Part shown: positions 46,415 to 54,904 of the stretch, one piece after another | Layout: each line of letters starts with the position of its first letter | Position numbering within the stretch: position 1 is the stretch's first letter | DNA from: DATFKA01 sp035268885 | Lineage (GTDB): Bacteria; Bacteroidota; Bacteroidia; Chitinophagales; Saprospiraceae | Assembly: GCA_035268885.1 (NCBI GenBank) | Contig: DATFKA010000120.1 | Span: 92,082-156,081, forward strand | DNA length: 64,000 bases | Direction: 5' to 3' | Notes under the pieces: generated by a model | Told to the model about the DNA's origin: nothing | Databases searched by the model: none | Seen by the model: only the letters and a program-made list of their open reading frames with translations | Translations under genes and position numbers: made by a program

Positions 46415-46505
46415 AAATCTGCGCTAATCTGTGCCGTAATCCGTGCAAATCTGTGGACCATTTAACCACGGCTTTGTACGGATTCCTGAGAATTTTCACG
46501 AATTT
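46415..46505. repeat. Imperfect palindrome after the Tricorn-like gene
   Basis: The left arm 46415-46456 carries repeats of the form AATCTGYG/AATCCGTG. The right arm 46466-46505 is its imperfect reverse complement (AATCCGTGCAAATCTGTGG pairs closely with AATCCGTACAAAGCCGTGG read on the other strand). A 9-base loop separates them. It begins 7 bases after the stop codon. It could be a REP-like repeat or an mRNA-protecting hairpin. Confidence 0.65.
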
Positions 46506-46693
46506 ATCTCATGGTAGGCATCTAGCCTCACATCTAAAACCCACCAAACCATACTACTCGCCCTCGACGTAGACTACCGCAAAAACACTGCACAAACAAA
46601 ATTCAGACTTATATTATTTGTACTACCGTAAAAGGTATTAGGATTGCAAGGTTCTGAAAAACAGCGTATATTAAACAAGTAAAATGACATGGA

Positions 46694-46825
46694 ATGACAA
46701 CGGACCTAGATAGCATAAAATTCAATATCATCAAGGAAATAATGGAAATGAAAAAGGAACAGAACTACGTTCCCATTCAGAAAGCAGAATTTTTCAAGCT
46801 AAGCCAGGAAATTGGAATCGAATAA
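46694..46825 (+). CDS. Orphan 43-residue ORF (possible remnant)
   Basis: The ATG at 46694 opens a 43-residue frame (DLDSIKFNIIKEIMEMKKEQ, then a Lys/Glu-rich end). It is predicted helical. The sequence is not recognised. It precedes a broken antitoxin gene, so it may be a leftover antitoxin or regulator; it may also be chance. Confidence 0.3.
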   Translation: MTTDLDSIKFNIIKEIMEMKKEQNYVPIQKAEFFKLSQEIGIE

Positions 46826-46998
46826 CCTCTTAAACAACTTCTAATTATCGCCTACCTGTTAGATACCCAAATGGAGCCGATAGCCTTTTAAATATGGGGT
46901 AACTTCTAAAATATCTAGAAATTACTTTAACTTTAAGTACTATCCGTGGAACTATGTTCAAGAATAAAAAGGTTTTTATTAGATCAAATACCAAGTTA

Positions 46999-47214
46999 AT
47001 GCGTGAATTGACAATAACGATTCCCGATCAGGCAGATGACTATAGAATCAAGATGCTGATCGCCGCCTCCTTATCCGAAAATGATCTGCTCAATTCAGAA
47101 CAGGCAGCGGAATTAGCCGGAGTTTCCAGAAGGGTTTTCCTGGAATAGGTAGGTAAGTATCAGGTGTCTATATTTGCCGAGCAGGAGGAAGATCTCGGAA
47201 GCTTAGAAATTTGA
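46999..47214 (+). pseudogene. UPF0175-type antitoxin, broken by an in-frame stop
   Basis: The frame begins at the ATG at 46999 (MRELTITIPDQADDY) and reads SEQAAELAGVSRRVFLE, typical of the helix-turn-helix of UPF0175 antitoxins. A TAG stop at 47146-47148 interrupts it, yet the same frame continues directly with VGKYQVSIFAEQEEDLGSLE to a TGA at 47212. The continuation matches the family C-terminus (VGKYGVS-type). A single base change, for example TTG to TAG, would explain this. The next gene, a PIN toxin of the DUF3368 group, begins 6 bases downstream, as usual for this pair. Confidence 0.8.
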
Positions 47215-47220
47215 TATGCC

Positions 47221-47672
47221 ATGCCTACTGTTATTTCTGATACCAGCTGTCTAATACTTTATGATAAACTAGGAATGCTAGATCTACTTAAAAGCGTATT
47301 TTCCTCGCTGCATCTGACGGAACAAGTAGCTGAAGAATATGGGAAAGCAATACCCGATTGGGTTGAAACCGAAAACATAAAAAATCAGAGTGGCTATCTT
47401 GAACTCAGAAAAGTACTGGGTAAAGGAGAAGCCAATTCTATCATATTAACTGAAGAGCTTGCCAATAGTTTGTTAATCATTGATGAAAAACGAGGCAGAA
47501 AAATAGCGAACTGAAAAAGTTTAAATCGCTTCATTAGGCTTTTTGCTAATTGCAAAAGAGAAAGGGGGTCATAAATTCGGTTCGAGAGCTTATAACCGCT
47601 ATCGAAAAGACAAATTTCCGCATCTCTAAGGCTACCAAGCGACAATTCATAAAACTAGCTGGCGAAGAATAA
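47221..47672 (+). pseudogene. DUF3368 PIN-domain toxin, frameshifted
   Basis: The first frame (47221-47514) encodes SDTSCLILYDKLGMLDLL with the first PIN aspartate (D7), the LGKGEANSIIL tract, and LLIIDEKRGRKIA, then hits a TGA. The missing C-terminal part of the family is still present in other frames: SLGFLLIAKEKG in the +1 frame (from about 47525) and VINSVRELITAIEKTNFR with KATKRQFIKLAGEE in the +2 frame (47568-47672). So at least two frameshifts have accumulated, one in the GGGGG run near 47564-47568. PIN toxins cleave RNA; this one should be inactive. Confidence 0.85.
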
Positions 47673-47705
47673 TTGCCCGCCAAAACACATATCTAAAACC
47701 ACCAC

Positions 47706-48170
47706 ATGGCACACCAAATCCAAGGCATCATTACCAGCTTTCCCTACACGGGGCCACTACCCCATCTCCAACTATTGGGTCCATACCACCTCATCCCACT
47801 GGATGATCATACGCCCAGGGAGGAAATCATTACGCCCTACGAAAGTCTAAGCCCCAAAATCCGGGAGACCCTGAAAACGCTTTCCCGGCAGGGCAAATGC
47901 GCCTATATCGAAACGAATTACTTCGGGGGACTGGGTACGCAGGTATCCGAGATCTGGGAAAACGGAGAAAGAATAGCGGGGCCCCTACTCTCCTACGATG
48001 GCATAGAAAACAAGATGCAAAACCCAGCCGTCAGCGTGGTAGCGGAAGCCATTAATCAGGCGCTGCGGGATATGGGAGTGCAGCGGGCTGCGGAGAAAGA
48101 TGAGTTTGATATGCTTGGTTTGGGTCGGTTTCGCTCGAATCATAGCGTATTGAAGGCGATTGGGGATTAA
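47706..48170 (+). CDS. Hypothetical protein of unknown function
   Basis: A 154-residue cytoplasmic-looking protein, not recognised. The middle is the best-ordered part: KCAYIETNYFGGLGTQVSEIWENG, which looks like a beta strand followed by a Gly turn. It has a C-terminal tail with DEFDMLGLGRFRSNHSVLKAIG. No signal peptide or membrane segment. It stands alone between the broken toxin pair and a VOC protein gene. A role cannot be assigned. Confidence 0.6.
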   Translation: MAHQIQGIITSFPYTGPLPHLQLLGPYHLIPLDDHTPREEIITPYESLSPKIRETLKTLSRQGKCAYIETNYFGGLGTQVSEIWENGERIAGPLLSYDGIENKMQNPAVSVVAEAINQALRDMGVQRAAEKDEFDMLGLGRFRSNHSVLKAIGD

Positions 48171-48233
48171 GGATTACTCTAAACAGAACTTTCTTCTTCT
48201 TACTGGGAAAAAAACCCGGATTAAAATATTCTA

Positions 48234-48689
48234 ATGCGCTACGTCCATACCAACATCGTCAGTACCAACTGGAAAAAACTGGTGGCCTTTTACGTGGCGG
48301 TCTTCGATTGTAAAATCGTACCGCCCATTCGAAAGCAGTCCGGCGAATTCCTGGCGCAGGGCACCGGCGTGAAAAATGCGGCTTTAGAAGGGGCACACTT
48401 AGCCCTGCCGGGCTACGAAAAGAACGGACCAACGCTGGAGATCTATCAATATAGCAAAGTCGGACTACAAGCCCCCATTACTCCGAATACCCGTGGCTTT
48501 GGACACATCGCTTTTGAAGTGGACGAGGTGGCCGATATCCTCGACAAAGTTCTACAACACAGCGGTGAGAAATGCGGAGAGATCGCCACCAAAGAAATCG
48601 AGGGTGTCGGGACCATTACCTTCGTGTACGTCAGAGATCCAGAAGGCAATTTGATTGAATTACAGCATTGGAACTATACCAAAAAATGA
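48234..48689 (+). CDS. VOC-superfamily protein (glyoxalase-like)
   Basis: A 151-residue vicinal-oxygen-chelate fold protein. Two beta-alpha-beta-beta-beta repeats are visible: the first starts MRYVHTNIVSTNWKKLVAFYVAVFDC, with H5 a likely metal ligand; the second has GFGHIAFEVDEVADIL, with a further His (H83 region), and ends with VYVRDPEGNLIELQHWNY containing the final Glu ligand. Members include glyoxalases, isomerases and dioxygenases; the exact activity cannot be told from sequence. It is a single gene, facing a leftward gene after 5 bases. Confidence 0.82.
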   Translation: MRYVHTNIVSTNWKKLVAFYVAVFDCKIVPPIRKQSGEFLAQGTGVKNAALEGAHLALPGYEKNGPTLEIYQYSKVGLQAPITPNTRGFGHIAFEVDEVADILDKVLQHSGEKCGEIATKEIEGVGTITFVYVRDPEGNLIELQHWNYTKK

Positions 48690-48694
48690 AATAT

Positions 48695-49276
48695 CTACTT
48701 CGCAAATACTTCAATCACCTCGGCGGGTAATAACATTTCCAGTAATTGAGGCTGATCTACGTTCATCTCCATGAATGTCCAGTTTTCCTGATCAAGGGGA
48801 GCGATGGCAATCATACTCTTAGCAGAAGTAATGTAAAAGGCACCGTCCTTGCGACTGACGTTCTCCTCTCCGTACTGGGCCTGGAAGGAAGTATGAATTA
48901 CATCCTGCGTCGCTTCTGCTTCATATTCAATACCGGTGAAGCGCATCATCATATCCATGCGATAGTCGACCCGGGCAAAACGCTCCTCCCCCTGGACCAT
49001 CACATCGGATATTTTGTCCACCTGACCATTACTGATTTCAAACTCAATACCCTCGGAGGCCATCCCCTCAAACATCGCAATCATGTCTTCCCGCGCTACA
49101 ATGTCAAATAGCCTGGGGTAGACCATATCCATGATCTTATCGTAATCCTTATCGTAATTGGCTTGTAAGTATACTTTCAAGCTATCGGAGACTACGGCAC
49201 GGTGGTCCGCATCCTGGGCAGTGAGCTGTAAAGCCATCAAACAAGTAAGTAGTAGCGTAGGAAGAATCTTCTTCAT
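48695..49276 (-). CDS. Secreted protein of unknown function
   Basis: A 193-residue secreted protein (signal peptide MKKILPTLLLTCLMALQLTAQ). The mature chain reads like a small alpha/beta cystatin- or NTF2-like fold: VSDSLKVYLQANYDKDYDKIMDMVYPRLFDIV is an N-terminal helix pair and FEISNGQVDKIS begins the sheet. It lacks catalytic motifs. NTF2-like periplasmic proteins are common in this phylum, but I do not claim it. It faces the VOC gene and has a 253-base region upstream. Confidence 0.66.
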   Translation of the reverse strand: MKKILPTLLLTCLMALQLTAQDADHRAVVSDSLKVYLQANYDKDYDKIMDMVYPRLFDIVAREDMIAMFEGMASEGIEFEISNGQVDKISDVMVQGEERFARVDYRMDMMMRFTGIEYEAEATQDVIHTSFQAQYGEENVSRKDGAFYITSAKSMIAIAPLDQENWTFMEMNVDQPQLLEMLLPAEVIEVFAK

Positions 49277-49447
49277 CTTTTGATTGTTTATGCTGTGTTA
49301 TAACGCCATTTTACCCCAAAAAAATTTTATTACAACATTATTTTCCGGTTAAAGTGAATTCCTTTAATCTGTAACTGTAATGACAGATCAACTTAGGGAC
49401 ATTTCTATCTAACTTCAGCCTAGCGTAAAACAGTCTCCCTTAGCCAA

Positions 49448-49471
49448 GGGGGTTAGGGGGATGGAAGGGGG
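49448..49471 (+). repeat. G-rich tract with three GGGGG runs
   Basis: Three runs of five Gs (49448-49452, 49456-49460, 49467-49471) are joined by TTA and ATGGAA, the latter containing GG. This is at the edge of forming a G-quadruplex. It lies 58 bases downstream of the glycosidase-like gene's stop on the opposite strand. Confidence 0.5.
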
Positions 49472-49481
49472 ACTACTTTAT

Positions 49482-49523
49482 CCTTTAACCCTTAACCTTT
49501 AACCTTTAACCTTTAACCTTTAA
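49482..49523. repeat. Tandem heptamer array (CCTTTAA)6
   Basis: Six contiguous 7-base units starting CCTTTAA at 49482; the second unit is CCCTTAA, the others are identical. A further CCTA follows. The array ends 6 bases before the stop codon of the glycosidase-like gene and is outside coding sequence. On the minus strand the unit is TTAAAGG. Confidence 0.9.
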
Positions 49524-49529
49524 CCTAAG

Positions 49530-52178
49530 CTACTCTACTCCCCGCGCCACCATGACTTCATCCAGAAAGACAAAAGGATTGGCCCCCGCCGAGGGATGAT
49601 CTTTTGGCAAGGCAGCTGGCCGCAGTGCCTCGACCCGTAGGTAGCGATAGTCTTTTCCGCCCAGGTCGAGTACCACTTCCCGGATACGGACCTGAGTATC
49701 AAAAGCCGGTGCAGGGATGATCCGCCGGGCGATTTCGCGATAGCGCTTCCCATTGGTGGAGCCATAGATTTTCACTTCCGTGGGGGGATAGATCCAGTTC
49801 AGCATATCCGATAGGAACCGCAGATGTACAGACTGCATGGCTTGTTCTTTACCGTAATCCAGTGTCAGATCGATATGGTTTTTGTTCCAGCCCTGCCAGT
49901 GACCATCGGTGTAGCGTAGCGAGCCCAACTTACCGTCGGTCAAGGCTTTTTCTCCCCCGGCGGCGTACTTGCCGTAATAAGGAAAACGGTAAACCACCGA
50001 TTCAGCCGGAAGCATATTTACGGCTATATTAGCACCATTGATATACCGCTGATTATCTTTGGTCACACTGGCTCTAAAGGTCAGGGGATTCGCTATGCGT
50101 ATTGGTCCGGTATAAGCCCGGGTCGTGATATTGGGGTCAGCCCCATCGAGGGTGTAATTGATGGAGATAGAGGGGTCTTTCGCCTGGGCAGAAAGCACTT
50201 TCACTTCGGTTGCTTCCGCAAAAGGCTGCTCTTTAAAAACAATCAGCGGCTCGGGTACGAGTTGTATCTGGTCAACCCAGGCAACGCCCTGTGACAGGAG
50301 ACTTAACAGAATACTGGTCTTGCTATTGCGGGTCGCCTCATCACCATTCGCGGTAAATACCCAGCTGAATTCCTGCCAGTAAGTACTTAGGGCAAAGCGA
50401 CGTTCCACGCCCCGACCCAGTTGTACGAGTAGTTGCTTATTGGGTTGGCGGGCTTTCGCCCAAAAGGAAAAGGCATAAGCTTGTCCGGTTTGTAGTTGCA
50501 CGGGAAACAGTTCGATATCCAGACCATTGTCGTAGACCGGCGTGGTCAGGCGCAGGGAATGCCGCCCCTCGGTAGCCAAGCGCGTATCCAGCTGGGCGTG
50601 GGCGCCGCGATCGCCACGTAATTTAAAGTAACAAGCCGCCGGGGTGCCGGGCACCAGACTATTTTCAAAGCTGGGATCCAGCAAGAGGTTTTGAGCCTCT
50701 AGTTGCAGGTCTTCTTCCGATTTCTGATTCAAGTCAAAATAGTAAATACGTCGACCAAAGCCTTCAATGATATCCTGCAGGCGGCCATTCTCCCGTAGCT
50801 TAATATTACGGTCCTCAAACAACACTTTTCCCGAAAGGGGTAGCTTTAAAGCCGCCGTATTGAGTAAGAAATTCTTGGGTTGCTTACTGGTATTGACAGC
50901 AATCAACACCACCGCGTCGCCCTTCTGGAACCACCGGGCCTCTAGGTCGGGATCCATCACAGGTAGTTTGGCGGAAGCCTCGTACTCCAGTAAAAAGGGG
51001 GACAAGTTCAACAACTCCTGGATAGCCGCACTGGCCGCATCCCAGACCAGGGTCGACTTGGGAAAAGAACTCAAACCGTGGCGGATAAAGTACTGAACCC
51101 CCGTGGCCCCTTCCAGCGCACCCAGCCAGGTCATCAGGCGTAATTCGCCGGGGGAGGGTTCCCGGCCCCAGTGCTCATTACCGCCAAAGGCCTGCGGGAC
51201 CAGCCACACCGGTAGTTCGTATCGAAAAGCTGCCTTCAGGTCAGCGATCACCGTGCTCACTTCATCGGGTGTCCGGTTCGGAATGGGATAGGGGTCGGCC
51301 ATCACAATATCCATCACTTCCCGATATTCGGCCGCTCGCTTCGGATTCATAAATACGATCGAGACCGGATGGTACGGATCCAGTTGCTTGATGAGTTCAT
51401 AAGTGGGCTTCAGGGAGGCCGCTGAGATCTGTGCCCCGGTTGGCTCGTCACTGATGTACCAGCCCAGTAACGCCGGATGGTCCTTGACCGCTTCGATTTC
51501 TGCTTTTAAGAATTGGCGGCGGCGTAGCGAATCGTAATTAGCACGCCCATTCCCCACACCGCCGCCTCCCGCTACACTGAGCAGATTATAATGCACCTTC
51601 ATACCCAGGGCCGCACAACGATCCAGGTAGCGGATGCGGTCGGGCAAAGTAGCAGGGGTAATTACCTGATAGGGCGACATCATATTAAAGCCGCGTACCA
51701 CTTCCTCTTCGGCCAGGGTCTCCTGTACCGGCGGATAGCAATAAAAACCCGCCGGGAAATACGGCAGCTCATCCACGATCAGCCCTCCCGTACGGCGGTT
51801 GATCTTTACGGCATTAAATTGAGCAGGTAATTTGCGGAGTAGGGCCCGTGACTGAAAACGCTCCGCACCGATCTGAATCGTTACCCGGACAATACTGGTA
51901 TCCGACACCGGGGCCAGCGCAATGGGGACACTGACCGTTTCCTGTAGTTGCACTAATTTTTCTACAAGCGGAAAACTCTTCCCACTCAGGCTGACTTTAG
52001 CCGTCCAGCCCTGCCACTTGACCGGTGGCACGATAATGAGATCGGCACTGGTTTCCGCCGTATAATAATCCTGTTCAAAGAAAACCTGCCAGGAAAGATC
52101 GGATCCAATCGTATTTTGGGCGGAAAGCCGGGGAAGAAGGCCAACCAATAAACAAAGAATAAAGCTCGGGTACTTCAT
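49530..52178 (-). CDS. Multidomain secreted glycosidase-like protein with discoidin-type C-terminus
   Basis: An 882-residue secreted protein (signal peptide SFILCLLVGLLPRLSAQ). An Ig-like N-terminal part (about 20-120) is followed by a TIM-barrel-like domain (about 125-430) with YFPAGFYCYPP, HPALLGWYISDEPTG and VPQAFGG, where the DE of SDEP is a plausible acid/base. Residues about 510-640 look like a CBM4/9 sandwich (LLDPSFENSLVPG). A CHB_HEX_C-type domain (INYTLDGADPNITTRAYTG, about 660-725) and an F5/8-type discoidin domain (about 740-880, LRFLSDMLNWIYPPTEVKIYG) close the chain. It probably degrades a polysaccharide. I chose the start at 52178; 52220 is the longer alternative. Confidence 0.82.
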   Translation of the reverse strand: MKYPSFILCLLVGLLPRLSAQNTIGSDLSWQVFFEQDYYTAETSADLIIVPPVKWQGWTAKVSLSGKSFPLVEKLVQLQETVSVPIALAPVSDTSIVRVTIQIGAERFQSRALLRKLPAQFNAVKINRRTGGLIVDELPYFPAGFYCYPPVQETLAEEEVVRGFNMMSPYQVITPATLPDRIRYLDRCAALGMKVHYNLLSVAGGGGVGNGRANYDSLRRRQFLKAEIEAVKDHPALLGWYISDEPTGAQISAASLKPTYELIKQLDPYHPVSIVFMNPKRAAEYREVMDIVMADPYPIPNRTPDEVSTVIADLKAAFRYELPVWLVPQAFGGNEHWGREPSPGELRLMTWLGALEGATGVQYFIRHGLSSFPKSTLVWDAASAAIQELLNLSPFLLEYEASAKLPVMDPDLEARWFQKGDAVVLIAVNTSKQPKNFLLNTAALKLPLSGKVLFEDRNIKLRENGRLQDIIEGFGRRIYYFDLNQKSEEDLQLEAQNLLLDPSFENSLVPGTPAACYFKLRGDRGAHAQLDTRLATEGRHSLRLTTPVYDNGLDIELFPVQLQTGQAYAFSFWAKARQPNKQLLVQLGRGVERRFALSTYWQEFSWVFTANGDEATRNSKTSILLSLLSQGVAWVDQIQLVPEPLIVFKEQPFAEATEVKVLSAQAKDPSISINYTLDGADPNITTRAYTGPIRIANPLTFRASVTKDNQRYINGANIAVNMLPAESVVYRFPYYGKYAAGGEKALTDGKLGSLRYTDGHWQGWNKNHIDLTLDYGKEQAMQSVHLRFLSDMLNWIYPPTEVKIYGSTNGKRYREIARRIIPAPAFDTQVRIREVVLDLGGKDYRYLRVEALRPAALPKDHPSAGANPFVFLDEVMVARGVE

Positions 52179-52316
52179 GGGAATAATGGTAATTTTAGCA
52201 GTCTTCGCTAAAATACACAAAGTCCGCGATATCCCATTCCATTCACCAGGCTTTAGTCCGGCAAGACCTATTGATTTCTAATAACCCACCACTCTCGGCC
52301 TAAAGACTGAGGAACC

Positions 52317-53282
52317 TCAATGCTTACTGGCAAACTGCATCGGATTGAGTTCAATGGGCGCCAGTAGCTTTTCCAGGTATTCCCGTCGCTGTTCCATCCA
52401 GGGCGGTAATTTAAGTCCCTGGCCCAGGTCCTCTAACTTTTCATCAAAGGTAAAACCCGGAGGCGTGGTGGCTACTTCAAAGAGTACACCGCCCGGCTCC
52501 CGAAAATAGATGGAGTGGAAATATTGCCGATCCAGAACCTGGGTAGGCGAGAGCCCACCCCGCAACAGCCGCTCCCGCACGGCGAGCTGATCTTCGTCGG
52601 AGGCCGTCTCAAAAGCGACGTGGTGCACCGTACCGCTACCGCCGCGAGCACGACCGCTATTCGCATCGAAAATAATATCTACGAACTGGCCATTCTGCAC
52701 GTTTTTAGGTGCATACCTGCGGCGGCTACCTTCTTCCGCTACGAATTCGTGATCCAGTAGGTTCACCAGTACCGATTCGGTAGCTTCGTATTCGGTCTCC
52801 ATCAGCTCTACACTGTGAAAACCACGAATGGCGTATTCCAGGGGGATTTGACCATAACTAAAGGGGGCACGCTGATCCTCATCATCCGTAATCAACTCCA
52901 GAGGTAAGCTATCAAAATCCTGTAGACTGATCACCGTCTGACCAAAGCGCTGCTTCGGCGACTGATGCGGTATCTCAAAGTGCTGTAGTCGTTTTATCCA
53001 GTAATCAACGGCCTGAGAAGGAATAGAAAAAGTGGTCGCTTTGGTCTGGCCAATGCCCTGGCTACCGCGCTTCATATGCTGCCAGGGGAAGAAGGTCATG
53101 ATGCTTCCCGGGCGGCCGTTTTCGTCGCCGTAATACAGGTGATAAACATCGGGCGCATCGAAGTTGATGGTCTTTTTGACCAATCTCAAGCCGAGGATGC
53201 CAGCGTAGAAGTTGACATTTTCCTGAGGGTCCCGCGCCATGGCGGTGACGTGGTGTAAGCCGTTGATGAGTGGTAAAGACAT
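52317..53282 (-). CDS. Ring-cleaving dioxygenase-like VOC protein (MhqO/LinE type)
   Basis: A 321-residue cytoplasmic protein with two VOC modules. The N-terminal one begins INGLHHVTAMARDPQENVNFY, where H10 and H11 provide a metal ligand; the second has GGSGTVHHVAFETASDEDQL, with H227-H228. The final Glu is in FREPGGVLFEVATTPPGF. Members of this subfamily include hydroquinone dioxygenases and proteins induced by quinone stress. The substrate is uncertain. It is divergent from the symporter gene, 73 bases apart, and no aromatic-degradation genes are close. Confidence 0.87.
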   Translation of the reverse strand: MSLPLINGLHHVTAMARDPQENVNFYAGILGLRLVKKTINFDAPDVYHLYYGDENGRPGSIMTFFPWQHMKRGSQGIGQTKATTFSIPSQAVDYWIKRLQHFEIPHQSPKQRFGQTVISLQDFDSLPLELITDDEDQRAPFSYGQIPLEYAIRGFHSVELMETEYEATESVLVNLLDHEFVAEEGSRRRYAPKNVQNGQFVDIIFDANSGRARGGSGTVHHVAFETASDEDQLAVRERLLRGGLSPTQVLDRQYFHSIYFREPGGVLFEVATTPPGFTFDEKLEDLGQGLKLPPWMEQRREYLEKLLAPIELNPMQFASKH

Positions 53283-53355
53283 AGAGATCTTTTTTAGGAT
53301 AACTCCTTTCGGAAAAAAGAGTTTAAAATCTTATTTTGGAGGAAATTACCTGGTG

Positions 53356-54768
53356 ATGCTGATTGGCTTTATCGTTTTATATCTTTTAATCACGATTGGG
53401 ATCGGGGTTTGGGCCTCCTTGCGGGTAAAAACCACGCAGGATTTCGTGGTCGCGGGTCGCAATCTACCCACCTTTGTGGCGGCCTCGGCGCTCTTTGCCA
53501 CCTGGTTTGGCTCGGAGACTATTTTGGGCGCCAGTTCGGAGTTCGTTAGCCACGGCTTACTGGGGGTGATAGAAGACCCCTTCGGAGCGGCCTTGTGCCT
53601 CATCCTGGTGGGCCTATTCTTTGCCCGACCCCTCTACCGCCTATCCATTCTGACCATTAACGACCTGTTTAAACTTCGCTTCAGCCGGACGGCGGAGGTC
53701 GTTTCGGCGATTTTTATGGTCCCCTCCTATTTTGGCTGGATCGCGGCACAGTTACTCGCCCTGGCTTTTATCGTTAAAACCGTAGCCGGTATCCCGCTGA
53801 TCTACGGCATTCTGATCTGCACCCTGGTGGTGGTCATCTATACTTATATCGGCGGGATGTGGGCGGTATCCATCACCGATACCGTACAGACCATCATGAT
53901 CGTACTTGGCTTGCTGATCCTGATCGGCACTCTGCTGTACCAAAGTGGCGGTATCCAACCGGTGCTGGAGGCTACACCGGAGGGCTTTTTCCGTTTCGTG
54001 CCAGATCACGAACCCATGGAGTGGGTGCACTATTTTGCCGCCTGGATCACCATCGGACTGGGTTCTATTCCCCAGCAGGATATTTTTCAGCGCGTTATGT
54101 CGGCCCGCAACGAGCGTACCGCGGTGCGCGCCAGCTACCTGTCGGGAGCGATGTATTTGACGATTGGCCTTCTCCCCATGTTTATTGCCCTGATTGGTCA
54201 GTACCTTTACCCCGAGCTGGCCGTCGATGACGCCCAGCAACTTATCCCGACCATTGTCCTGCAACACGGTAGCCTACTCTTACAAATTTTGTTTTTCGGT
54301 GCTTTGATCTCCGCTATCCTAAGTACCACTTCGGGTGCCATTCTCGCTCCGGCTACCGTCCTGGGCGAAAACCTGATCAAGCCTTTTTTGCGCAAGCGCG
54401 ACGATCAGCAAACCCTCCGTATCATGCGATTGTCGGTGATCTTCGTAGCCATCTGTTCCGCCGGGATGGCCGCGAGCAGCTCCAGCATCTACGAGCTGGT
54501 CGGTACTTCCTCCGCGCTGAGTCTGGTCTCCCTTTTTATCCCACTCTGTGCCGGCCTGTACTGGAAACGCGCCAGCAACTGGGGTACCCTGCTCTCCATG
54601 GGAGCCGGCATGGCCGTCTGGATTTACTTCGACTTTTTTGCGCATAGCGAATGGCCCAGCCTATTACCTGGCCTGGGCGCCAGCCTTCTGGCTATGATCC
54701 TGGGGTCTTTGTTATTGCCAGATCAGACTTATGAGGAATTTCAGCGGCAGAAGGCGTACCTTGAGTAA
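53356..54768 (+). CDS. Sodium:solute symporter (SSS family)
   Basis: A 470-residue inner-membrane symporter that uses the sodium gradient to import a small solute such as a sugar, amino acid or nucleobase. The pattern QDFVVAGRNLPTFVAASALFATWFGSETILGASSEF is the family N-terminus; a later tract has GSIPQQDIFQRVMSARNE. About 13 hydrophobic segments are present. I chose the ATG at 53356 because the residues before it would overlap the dioxygenase gene and are not membrane-like. The substrate is unknown. A long hairpin (54814-54852) follows the gene. Confidence 0.9.
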   Translation: MLIGFIVLYLLITIGIGVWASLRVKTTQDFVVAGRNLPTFVAASALFATWFGSETILGASSEFVSHGLLGVIEDPFGAALCLILVGLFFARPLYRLSILTINDLFKLRFSRTAEVVSAIFMVPSYFGWIAAQLLALAFIVKTVAGIPLIYGILICTLVVVIYTYIGGMWAVSITDTVQTIMIVLGLLILIGTLLYQSGGIQPVLEATPEGFFRFVPDHEPMEWVHYFAAWITIGLGSIPQQDIFQRVMSARNERTAVRASYLSGAMYLTIGLLPMFIALIGQYLYPELAVDDAQQLIPTIVLQHGSLLLQILFFGALISAILSTTSGAILAPATVLGENLIKPFLRKRDDQQTLRIMRLSVIFVAICSAGMAASSSSIYELVGTSSALSLVSLFIPLCAGLYWKRASNWGTLLSMGAGMAVWIYFDFFAHSEWPSLLPGLGASLLAMILGSLLLPDQTYEEFQRQKAYLE

Positions 54769-54813
54769 AGCAATTTTTGAGTTGTTGAATTGTTGAATTT
54801 TTTATATGTTCAG

Positions 54814-54852
54814 TAGACTTTATTCTAAGAAGCTGTTTAAGAATAAAGTCTA
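54814..54852 (+). repeat. Hairpin between the symporter gene and aat
   Basis: A perfect 13-bp stem: TAGACTTTATTCT at 54814-54826 with its complement at 54840-54852, and a 13-base loop. It lies 46 bases after the symporter stop and 52 bases before the aat start. There is no T run at the right place for a simple terminator. Confidence 0.65.
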
Positions 54853-54904
54853 GTAATTCAAAAACAATGCGATAAACCACCAAACCAATAATTCACTAAA
54901 CGAT

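Larger units (their letters stand above)
46409..46998. other. Decayed intergenic region
   Basis: Apart from the palindrome (46415-46505) and one 43-codon frame (46694-46825), nothing coding is supported here. The region leads into a broken toxin-antitoxin pair and probably represents the worn remains of a formerly coding or mobile segment. The base composition is visibly more A/T-rich than in the flanking genes. Confidence 0.5.

Noticed and set aside
46694..46825. Functional antitoxin in the 43-codon frame
   Set aside because: Sequence not recognised and it does not sit directly before the toxin; kept only as a low-confidence ORF.
47221..47514. Complete 97-residue PIN toxin
   Set aside because: The C-terminal family residues are present downstream in other frames, so this is a truncated, frameshifted gene.
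49482..49523. CRISPR array
   Set aside because: The 7-base units are contiguous with no spacers, so this is a tandem repeat.
53239..53355. Symporter start at 53239
   Set aside because: It would overlap the dioxygenase gene by 44 bases and add hydrophilic residues unlike the family.
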